A stretch of 5,209 nucleotides of DNA, taken from Pseudomonadota bacterium. GTDB lineage: Bacteria; Myxococcota; Polyangia; GCA-2747355; JACKDQ01. Positions within the stretch are counted from its first letter, which is position 1, and each line of letters begins with the position of its first letter. The DNA lies in NCBI GenBank assembly GCA_030591195.1, contig JAUVBO010000329.1, forward strand, positions 1 to 5,209, read 5' to 3'. The notes under the pieces are model-generated. The model saw nothing but the letters and a program-made list of their open reading frames with translations. It searched no databases and was not told the DNA's origin. The translations under genes and the position numbers were made by a program. This document shows, piece after piece, positions 1 to 5,209 of this stretch.

Positions 1-51
1 GAGACCGAGAGCGCCTGCCGCCCGGAGACGGCCTCGCCGCTGCCGCCATAG
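1..51 (+). CDS. Possible 3' end of a plus-strand gene (16 codons, then TAG)
   Basis: From base 1 an open frame reads 16 codons ([16 protein letters not shown]) and stops at TAG (49-51). Fifteen of the 16 codons end in G or C, which fits coding sequence in this genome. If real, it would be a gene converging on the prolyl oligopeptidase gene, with 22 bases between the two stop codons. The doubt is that the minus strand shares the same third positions here. There, downstream of the peptidase stop, a GC3-rich frame reads [20 protein letters not shown] but has no ATG, GTG or TTG start. Sixteen residues are too few to name a family. Confidence 0.25.
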   Translation, partial: ETESACRPETASPLPP

Positions 52-68
52 ACCAGCTCGAGGGTCTA
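49..68. repeat. Inverted repeat between the possible convergent gene ends
   Basis: TAGACC (49-54) and GGTCTA (63-68) form a perfect 6-bp stem around an 8-base loop containing CTCGAG. The repeat lies just beyond the peptidase stop codon (74-76) and includes the TAG of the frame ending at 51. The position suits a bidirectional transcription end signal, but neither strand has a T-tract after the stem and the stem is short, so this is not a convincing intrinsic terminator. Confidence 0.3.
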
Positions 69-73
69 GCCGG

Positions 74-2296
74 TCAGCGTCCGGCCTTCTTCGGCGTGAT
101 GCCGAGCTCGTGCAGCAGGAAGGCGTACTCGTCGGTGCGCGCCTCGACCTTCTTCTTGATCATGTCGCCGCCGCCATGGCCGGACTTGGTCTCGACCCGC
201 AGCCAGATCGGGTGCTCGCTGCGATTGGCATGCTGGATCGCCGCGACGAACTTGCGCGCGTGCATCGGGTCGACCCGGTCGTCGCTGTCGGCGGTGAGCA
301 TCAGCAGCGCCGGATAGGCCGCGGCGTCCATGATCCGGTGGTAGGGCGAGTAGGCGTGCAGCGCCTTGAAGAGCGCGGGATCGTCGGCCGAGCCGTACTC
401 GGAAATCCAGGTCTTGCCCGAGCCGAACAGGTGGTAGCGCACCATGTCGAGCAGGGGCACGTGGCAGGCCACGGCGCGGAACAGCTCCGGGCGCTGGGTC
501 ATCGCCGCGCCCACCAGCAGGCCGCCGTTCGATCCGCCCCGGATCGCCAGGCGGTCGGCCCGGGTGTAACCCTGGCCGATCAGGTACTCGGCCGCAGCGA
601 TGAAGTCGTCGAAGACGTTCTGCTTGCGGCTCCGCATCCCGGCCTGGTGCCAGGCCTCGCCATACTCGCCACCGCCGCGCAGGTTGGGGATCGCCAGCGA
701 GGCGCCCTGCTCGAGCCAGGCGAAGTAGTCACCGCGGAAGACCGGGGTGAGGCTGATGTTGAACCCGCCGTAGCCGTAGAGCATCAGGGCCGCGCTGCCG
801 TCCTTGGGCGCGTCCTTGCGGCGGATGATGAACATCGAGATCTTCGTCCCGTCCTTCGAAGGGTAGGAGACCTGCTCGACGACGAACGGCTTCGGATCAA
901 CCGGCACCTTGGTCTCGAAATAGAGCGTGCTGCCGCCACGCCGCACCGAGGTCCGGTAGACCGTGCGCGGCCGAGTGAACGACTGGAAGGTGTAGTAGGC
1001 CTCATCGTCCTTGGGGTTGCCGACCAGGCCCGAGGCGGTACCGATGCCGGGCAGCTCGATCTCGCGGACCGGCTTGCCGTCGAGCCGCGCGATCTTGAGC
1101 ACCGTCGAGGCGCGGCGGAGGTAGCTCAGCGCGAGGTGCTTGCCGCGAACCGCCACGTCCTCGAGCACCGCCTCAGGGTCCTCGGCGACGATCTCCTGCC
1201 AGTCCTTGCGCTCGACCTTGCGCGGGTCGACCGCGTACAGCCGCCAGCGGGGCGCGTCGAGGTTGGTGTGGACGTAGATCTTGCCGCGGTAGGCGAAGAG
1301 GCCGAACTTGGCCTTGAGCCCCACGGCGAACGGCTTGAAGCCCTTCTGCTTACCCCGCCGCAGATCCTTGTAGTAGACATCCGTACGGGTCCAGCCATGG
1401 AAGACGTAGAGGAAGAGGAAGCGGCCGTCGCGCGAGAGGTCGGCGTGGATGAAGGTCCGCGGATCGCCGGTGTTCGGGTGGATCAGCCGATCCTGGCGTG
1501 GGTCCTGGCCGAGCTTGTGAAAGTAGACCGCGGCGTGGCCGGGCCGCTCCGAGACCTTGATCGACTTGTCCACCGGCAAGCGCGTGTAGTAGAAGCCGTC
1601 GCCCTTGGGCGTCCAGGACGGGGTCGCGTACTTGGCGCCCTCGATCACGTCGACCTTCGAGACCTTGCGGGTGGCGACGTCCATCAGCTGCAGGGTTGCC
1701 TCGTCGGCGTTGTTGCGGCTGATCTTGTAGGCCACCCGCCGGCCGTCGTAGGAGGCCTTGACGCCGCGGACCGAGACGCTGCCGTCCTCGCTCATCGCGT
1801 TCGGATCGATCAGCACCTGGTCCTTACCCTGGCGCCCCTGGCGGAAGTAATAGACCGTCTTTTCCTTGTCCTGGTGCCGGCGGGCGAAGAAGTAGCGCCG
1901 CCCACGACGCTGGGGCGCCGAGGTCCACTCGACGTAGCTCAGCTCCTTGATCCGCGCCCGCAGCAGGTCCCGGCCAGCGAGCTGGTTCAGCTTCGTCCGG
2001 CCGTAGTTGTCCTGGGCCGCCAGCCAGGCGCGAGTCTCGTCGGACATCAGCTCCAGCCAGCGGTAGGGATCGCTGACCTGCTGGCCGTGGATCGTCTCGA
2101 CGATCGCCTGACGCCGGGTCTCGGGCATGCCCGCTGGCCAGCTGCGTGCGGGCTCGGGCGCCGGCTGGGCCGGCTTGACCGCCGTGGGCTTGGCGACCTC
2201 GACCGGGCGCCTGACCGGCCTGGGACAGCAAGCGAGCGCGACCAGGGTGACGGTGACGGTGAGGGCCACGCGAACCGGTCTCGGGTTGAGTATCAT
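74..2296 (-). CDS. Prolyl oligopeptidase (S9A family serine peptidase), predicted lipoprotein
   Basis: A 740-residue serine peptidase of the prolyl oligopeptidase family, which cleaves on the C-terminal side of proline in short peptides. Residues 1-22 form a signal peptide ending VALAC, with Cys23 (followed by Cys24) as the likely lipidated residue. A Pro/Ala-rich linker follows to about residue 57. The N-terminal cap carries the family signature DPYRWLE (76-82). Residues of about 115-480 are the beta-propeller, and about 480-735 the alpha/beta-hydrolase domain. The triad is intact: Ser589 in GGSNGG, Asp672 in SDDRV and His707 in SGHGG. The oxyanion Tyr509 (YGYGGF) and substrate-binding Arg674 are also present. 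By motif alignment with the pig enzyme (710 residues), the position of Trp595 is Ala645 here, while Tyr599 is kept as Tyr649. The start at 2296 is chosen because it gives the signal peptide and has AGGAG nine bases upstream; the frame is open to 2857, but that part overlaps the opposite gene. Location is inferred as periplasmic, membrane-anchored. Family assignment is very secure; proline specificity is less so. Confidence 0.96.
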   Translation of the reverse strand: MILNPRPVRVALTVTVTLVALACCPRPVRRPVEVAKPTAVKPAQPAPEPARSWPAGMPETRRQAIVETIHGQQVSDPYRWLELMSDETRAWLAAQDNYGRTKLNQLAGRDLLRARIKELSYVEWTSAPQRRGRRYFFARRHQDKEKTVYYFRQGRQGKDQVLIDPNAMSEDGSVSVRGVKASYDGRRVAYKISRNNADEATLQLMDVATRKVSKVDVIEGAKYATPSWTPKGDGFYYTRLPVDKSIKVSERPGHAAVYFHKLGQDPRQDRLIHPNTGDPRTFIHADLSRDGRFLFLYVFHGWTRTDVYYKDLRRGKQKGFKPFAVGLKAKFGLFAYRGKIYVHTNLDAPRWRLYAVDPRKVERKDWQEIVAEDPEAVLEDVAVRGKHLALSYLRRASTVLKIARLDGKPVREIELPGIGTASGLVGNPKDDEAYYTFQSFTRPRTVYRTSVRRGGSTLYFETKVPVDPKPFVVEQVSYPSKDGTKISMFIIRRKDAPKDGSAALMLYGYGGFNISLTPVFRGDYFAWLEQGASLAIPNLRGGGEYGEAWHQAGMRSRKQNVFDDFIAAAEYLIGQGYTRADRLAIRGGSNGGLLVGAAMTQRPELFRAVACHVPLLDMVRYHLFGSGKTWISEYGSADDPALFKALHAYSPYHRIMDAAAYPALLMLTADSDDRVDPMHARKFVAAIQHANRSEHPIWLRVETKSGHGGGDMIKKKVEARTDEYAFLLHELGITPKKAGR

Positions 2297-2305
2297 CGAC
2301 GGCGT

Positions 2306-2310
2306 CTCCT
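2306..2310 (-). promoter_or_regulatory. Ribosome binding site fixing the peptidase start
   Basis: On the minus strand AGGAG lies nine bases before the ATG at 2296-2294. With the signal peptide that begins at this ATG, it supports this start over the long open extension further upstream, which would run through the opposite gene and has no signal sequence at its head. Confidence 0.7.
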
Positions 2311-2446
2311 GGAGATCATTCGCGGCCACGTGCCGGCGGCCGCCACGGTTTGGGGTCGAAACGTCGCAGCCTCTCCGGGCGGCTGCAAGCGAAAACTGCC
2401 GCTCGCCCGATGGATCTGCCAGTGGTACAACGCGGCTGACTAGCGA

Positions 2447-2451
2447 GGAGG
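2447..2451 (+). promoter_or_regulatory. Ribosome binding site of the pilin-like lipoprotein gene
   Basis: GGAGG ends seven bases before the ATG at 2459, a near-ideal Shine-Dalgarno sequence. It supports the start that gives the protein its lipoprotein signal peptide. Confidence 0.75.
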
Positions 2452-2458
2452 ATCGAGG

Positions 2459-3946
2459 ATGCGGATTCGACGGAGCTTCGGTGTGTCGTGCCTCGGGCTG
2501 CTGTTCGCGGCCTGCGCTGCCCAGCCCAAGCCGGTGACCACCCCTGGGACTGGCGGGAGCACCAATCCCGCAGCGGGCGCGGCGGGGGCCGCCTCGCCGA
2601 CGGCGACGGTGCAGGTCGGCTCCCTGCTGGAGCAGATCCCGGAGACCGCTGTCGCCGCGCTGGTGGTGCGGCCCGCCGCCCTGGCGATGCCCCGCCGCTG
2701 GCTCGCCAAGACGCAGGCGATGCGCGACGAGCTGTCGCGGCTGCTCCGGAGCAAGATCGGCGTCGATCTCACCGCGGTCCGCGGCCTGGTGGCCTTCGCC
2801 ACCAGCCTCGGCCCCCGGGGGTCCGGCCACGGCTTCGGCGCGCTGCCGCCGCCGCAAGACCTCACCGTGCTGCTGCTGCTCGACGACCAGGCGGCCAGGG
2901 CAGCCAGGCTACGCGGGCCGTTTGCCGGGAGCTACCGCGGCGTCGACCTGATGCCGCTGCAGGGAAAGATCGTGGCAGCGTTGACGCCTGCCGGTCTGCT
3001 GGTGGGCCATCCCGCCGGGGTCAAGGTCGCCATCGACCTGGCCCAGCGCCGGCTGCGTTCGCTCGGCCAGCGCTCTCACCTCGCCGAGCTGCTCGCCGCC
3101 GACTCGCGCAAGACCCTGATGCTCGGCGGGCTGCACCTGCCGAGCACCCCCGAGGTGGCGGCCAAGGCCCAGCAGGCGGGGATGGAGGTCGCCACGCTGA
3201 CCTTCGACGCCGACCAGCGGATCACCCTGCGGGTGGCCGGCGACCCCCAGCGCATGCAACCGACGACACAGCTGCTCAAGGCGACGATGGGCATCGCGCT
3301 GGCGACGATGCAGCAGAAGATGACCCGCGCGCTCCAGGGCAGCGCGGTGCTGCCGGCCGTGACCGCCATCGTCGGCTACTACCAGGCCCGCGAGCTGATC
3401 AACGAGGTCGAGCCGGCCCTCGTCGACGGGCGGCTGGTCAGCCGCTACCGGCTCCCGAGGCTCGACGCGGGCATGTCGGTGGTGCCGATCGTTGGAATCC
3501 TCGCTGCGGTGGCGATCCCGGCGTTCATCAAGTACATCCGCAAGTCGAAGACCGTCGAGGCCACCGAGGGGCTGAACAAGATCAAGGCCGGGCTGATCGC
3601 CCACCTCGCGGGTCAGGGCCGAGCTCGCCTGCCGAGGTCGACGCCGTGGACCCCTGCCCGACCCTGCTGCACGACCACCGGCACCGCCAAGCAGACCAAG
3701 TGCCCGGCCGGCGATCCGGGCTTCGACCACCCGACCTGGGTGGCGCTCCAGTTCCGCCCGGCGGGCCCGCACTACTACCAGTACCGGGTGGTGTCGGATC
3801 GGCGAAAAAACAAAGTGACGATCGAGGCCCGGGGCGATCTCGACTGCGACGGCGTCTACTCGAGCTACCAGATCTTCATGACCCACACCGGGCCGAAGAG
3901 CAGCCGGCGCTTCGTCGGCCCGGTGATCACCAACGAGCTCGAGTAG
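2459..3946 (+). CDS. Lipoprotein with a C-terminal type IV pilin-like domain, function unknown
   Basis: A 495-residue protein. Residues 1-18 are a signal peptide (arginines, then CLGLLFAA) with Cys19 as probable lipid anchor in FAAC. A low-complexity Pro/Gly/Ala/Thr linker runs to about residue 50. Residues 50-335 form a domain I cannot name. It alternates hydrophobic strands and helices (for example IPETAVAALVVRP at 60-72 and LTVLLLLDD at 135-143), loosely like envelope DUF3352-type proteins. Residues 346-368 then read like the mature N-terminus of type IV pilins: GILAAVAIPAFIKYIRKSK, followed by TVEA. The pilin-like tail contains Cys403, Cys404, Cys415, Cys463, a PHYYQYRV stretch (437-444) and DLDCDG (460-465), a possible calcium-binding loop. 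No prepilin cleavage motif or Glu5 precedes the helix. Start choice rests on the GGAGG site and the signal peptide. It could be an envelope assembly component or an adhesin; the domain call is from pattern recognition, and the role is unknown. Confidence 0.9.
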   Translation: MRIRRSFGVSCLGLLFAACAAQPKPVTTPGTGGSTNPAAGAAGAASPTATVQVGSLLEQIPETAVAALVVRPAALAMPRRWLAKTQAMRDELSRLLRSKIGVDLTAVRGLVAFATSLGPRGSGHGFGALPPPQDLTVLLLLDDQAARAARLRGPFAGSYRGVDLMPLQGKIVAALTPAGLLVGHPAGVKVAIDLAQRRLRSLGQRSHLAELLAADSRKTLMLGGLHLPSTPEVAAKAQQAGMEVATLTFDADQRITLRVAGDPQRMQPTTQLLKATMGIALATMQQKMTRALQGSAVLPAVTAIVGYYQARELINEVEPALVDGRLVSRYRLPRLDAGMSVVPIVGILAAVAIPAFIKYIRKSKTVEATEGLNKIKAGLIAHLAGQGRARLPRSTPWTPARPCCTTTGTAKQTKCPAGDPGFDHPTWVALQFRPAGPHYYQYRVVSDRRKNKVTIEARGDLDCDGVYSSYQIFMTHTGPKSSRRFVGPVITNELE

Positions 3947-3963
3947 CGATTCAGTCTGTGTAA

Positions 3964-3978
3964 GGGGGGGAGGTGGTG
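3964..3978 (+). promoter_or_regulatory. G-rich ribosome binding site with tandem start codons for the kinase
   Basis: Seven G residues (3964-3970) run into AGGTG, giving an exact GGAGGTG (3969-3975) that pairs well with the 16S rRNA tail. GTG (3973), GTG (3976) and ATG (3979) follow in one frame. ATG at 3979 is preferred, because GGAGG then sits five bases upstream, while the GTG codons overlap or abut the site. Confidence 0.65.
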
Positions 3979-5209
3979 ATGACAGGCGATCAGCCGACCA
4001 AGGCGGAGCTCGTCGAGCAGCTCCAAGAGGCGAGAGGGCAAATCGCGACGCTCGAGACCGCGCAGCAGGAGGCGGAGCAAAGGCTGCGCGAGAGCGAGGA
4101 GGAATACCGAACCATCGTCTCGTCGATGAGCGACCTCGTCTTCTTGATCGACGGAGAAGATCGCTTCGTCGACGTACACTGTCGATCGAGCTCGATCCTG
4201 TATGTCTCGCCAGACCAGCTCCGTGGAGAGCGCCTTCAAGCCGTGATGCCAGCTGAGGTCGCCGCACGCCATGACGAGGCGGCAAGGCTCCTGCGCAGCA
4301 CCGGAGAGACCCAGCGGTATGAATACCCCCTCCGGATAGAAGGCCAGGAGAGGTGGTTCGTAGCGACCCTCAACCTTCACCTGGACCGCGCGAGCATCGT
4401 CGCGGGGATCAGGGACATCACCGAGCGCCGGCGCGCCGAGGAGGCCCTCCGCGAGAGCGAGCAGCGGCTGCAGGCCATCTTCGACTCGACGGCCGACTAC
4501 CTGATGCTGCTCGATCAGGACCACCGGATCCGGCTGATCAACCGGGTCGAGCCGCACCTGAGGCGCGAGGAGGTCGTCGGAGCCCCGCTCTACGCGCTCG
4601 GCCCGCCGGACGGTCAAGCGCTGGTCAAGGGCCTGCTCGACCGGGTCGTCCAGCAGGCCGAGCGGCGACAGTTCGACACGGTCCACGTCCGTCCGGACGG
4701 CAGCACGGTTCACTTCAGCTCGATCGCGGCGCCGGTCATCGTGTCCGGCCAGGTCACCGGGAGCGTCGTCAGCTCCCGGGACGTCACGGACCGGGTCAGT
4801 CTCGAGAAAGAGAAGGACCGGATCGAGGCGCAGCTGCACCAGGCCCAGAAGATGGAGTCGATCGGCCGGCTCGCCGGTGGTGTCGCCCACGACTTCAACA
4901 ACCTGCTCTGCGCCATCACCGGCAACGCCGCGCTCGCGCTGGACGACATGGCCGCCACGGATCCGTTGCGCCAGTCGACCGAGGAGATCCTCGCAGCGGC
5001 CGACCGGGCCACCGATCTGACGCGACAGCTGCTGTCCTTCTCGCGCAAGCAGGTCATCGCGCCCAAGGTAATCAACCTGAGCGATCTCATCGAAACCCTG
5101 CACCCCATGTTGGCCAGGCTGATAGGCGAAGACATCATCCTGAGCGCCGTGCCAAAAAAAGGGCTCGGACGAATCTGCGTCGACACCACTCAGATCGAAC
5201 AAATCGTGC
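3979..5209 (+). CDS. PAS-PAS sensor histidine kinase, HDFNN type (3' end outside the window)
   Basis: The first 410 residues of a two-component sensor kinase, open to the right edge. Residues of about 8-42 are a charged, probably coiled-coil segment. PAS 1 spans about 43-150 and ends in the usual GIRDITERR; PAS 2 spans about 160-273 and ends SSRDVTDRV. Each PAS is preceded by the same LRESE helix, encoded by an identical 12-base stretch at 4087-4098 and 4450-4461. The HisKA dimerisation domain starts near 284, with the phospho-acceptor His304 in GGVAHDFNNLL. The HATPase domain begins near 367, and the window ends at QIEQIV, at the start of the N-box, so ATP-binding motifs are not visible. There is no signal peptide or membrane segment, so it is probably cytoplasmic. 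Kinases with this H-box often carry a C-terminal receiver domain. It lies 32 bases after the lipoprotein gene on the same strand, so co-transcription is possible. Ligand and partner are unknown. Confidence 0.93.
   Translation, partial: MTGDQPTKAELVEQLQEARGQIATLETAQQEAEQRLRESEEEYRTIVSSMSDLVFLIDGEDRFVDVHCRSSSILYVSPDQLRGERLQAVMPAEVAARHDEAARLLRSTGETQRYEYPLRIEGQERWFVATLNLHLDRASIVAGIRDITERRRAEEALRESEQRLQAIFDSTADYLMLLDQDHRIRLINRVEPHLRREEVVGAPLYALGPPDGQALVKGLLDRVVQQAERRQFDTVHVRPDGSTVHFSSIAAPVIVSGQVTGSVVSSRDVTDRVSLEKEKDRIEAQLHQAQKMESIGRLAGGVAHDFNNLLCAITGNAALALDDMAATDPLRQSTEEILAAADRATDLTRQLLSFSRKQVIAPKVINLSDLIETLHPMLARLIGEDIILSAVPKKGLGRICVDTTQIEQIV

Larger units (their letters stand above)
2297..2458. 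promoter_or_regulatory. Divergent intergenic region, presumed promoters for both genes
   Basis: This 162-base gap separates the divergent starts of the peptidase and the pilin-like lipoprotein, so the promoters and untranslated leaders of both should lie here. Visible structure includes a perfect 6-bp inverted repeat GCAGCC/GGCTGC (2366-2371 and 2381-2386, 9-base loop) and a 10-bp palindrome GGCGGCCGCC (2335-2344). On the plus strand TGGTACAAC (2423-2431) resembles an extended -10 element but has no convincing -35 at the right distance. On the minus strand TTGCAG (complement of 2383-2388) could be a -35, but no good -10 follows. Promoter presence is inferred from layout; exact sites are uncertain. 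Confidence 0.5.

Noticed and set aside
69..85. GCCGG/CCGGC hairpin overlapping the peptidase stop codon as a terminator
   Set aside because: The stem has only 5 bp, it overlaps coding sequence, and the following CTTCTTC is not a real T-tract. Such stems arise by chance in this composition.
110..2443. Plus-strand open frame of 777 codons antisense to the peptidase gene
   Set aside because: It mirrors the codon structure of a clearly real S9A gene, and its product is a low-complexity mix of Arg, Val, Leu, Asp and His with no recognisable domain. This is typical of antisense shadows in GC-rich DNA.
2297..2857. Open extension of the peptidase frame upstream of its signal peptide
   Set aside because: It would overlap the divergent lipoprotein gene by about 400 bases, encodes Arg/Gly-rich shadow sequence, and would bury the signal peptide in mid-protein. 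The ATG at 2296 has a good ribosome binding site.
3473..3946. Separate small pilin gene starting at the internal ATG at 3473
   Set aside because: No good Shine-Dalgarno sequence precedes it, the product would start inside the helix without a prepilin leader, and the frame is continuous with the well-started lipoprotein.
2488..3963. Plus-strand open frame of 491 codons overlapping the lipoprotein gene in another frame
   Set aside because: Its product is dominated by Arg, Ala, Gly, Pro and Asp, with no domains or signal. The competing frame has a ribosome binding site, a signal peptide and a recognisable pilin-like helix.
2909..4285. Minus-strand open frame of 458 codons
   Set aside because: It runs antisense to both the lipoprotein and kinase genes, has no recognisable motif and is explained by GC bias.
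4087..4461. 12-base direct repeat CGCGAGAGCGAG at 4087 and 4450
   Set aside because: It encodes the LRESE helix that normally precedes PAS domains in this kinase family, so it reflects domain structure rather than a mobile or regulatory repeat.
5154..5160. Run of seven A residues in the kinase as a possible slippage site
   Set aside because: The zero frame stays open and matches the kinase family on both sides (Pro-Lys-Lys-Gly), and no downstream stem or upstream stimulatory sequence is evident.
3865..5202. Minus-strand open frame of 445 codons antisense to the kinase
   Set aside because: The plus strand carries an unmistakable PAS-PAS-HisKA protein with a GVAHDFNNLL H-box. The antisense product is a composition shadow.

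Overview
The window is GC-rich throughout, with G or C at most third codon positions. It carries two complete protein genes, one gene cut by the right edge, and possibly the last few codons of another gene at the left edge. Two features suggest a Gram-negative of the old Deltaproteobacteria, most likely a myxobacterium-like member of Myxococcota. One is a pair of exported lipoprotein-type proteins, including a prolyl oligopeptidase. The other is a pilin-like domain of a kind I associate with that group. The taxonomic call is inference only.

Layout from left to right. Positions 1-51 may hold the 3' end of a plus-strand gene, followed by a short inverted repeat (49-68). Positions 74-2296 on the minus strand encode a complete S9A prolyl oligopeptidase with a lipoprotein-type signal peptide. 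Positions 2297-2458 are a divergent intergenic region that must serve both flanking genes. Positions 2459-3946 on the plus strand encode a lipoprotein whose N-terminal 335 residues I do not recognise and whose C-terminal 160 residues look like a type IV pilin/pseudopilin (helix plus globular domain). After a 32-base gap, position 3979 to the right edge encodes a cytoplasmic PAS-PAS-HisKA sensor histidine kinase of the HDFNN type, cut off just before the ATP-binding N-box.

How the genes might work together: the peptidase and the pilin-like lipoprotein are divergently transcribed cell-envelope proteins. The kinase follows the lipoprotein closely enough for co-transcription. Nothing in the sequence proves a shared pathway. 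The most unusual item is the lipoprotein/pilin fusion. Its pilin-like helix lies in mid-protein, without a prepilin cleavage site and without the conserved Glu5. A second point of interest is the prolyl oligopeptidase, which keeps its full catalytic triad but seems to lack the S1-pocket tryptophan of the pig enzyme.

The many other long open frames on both strands are shadows caused by the high GC content. I saw no RNA genes, CRISPR arrays, insertion sequences or attachment sites.
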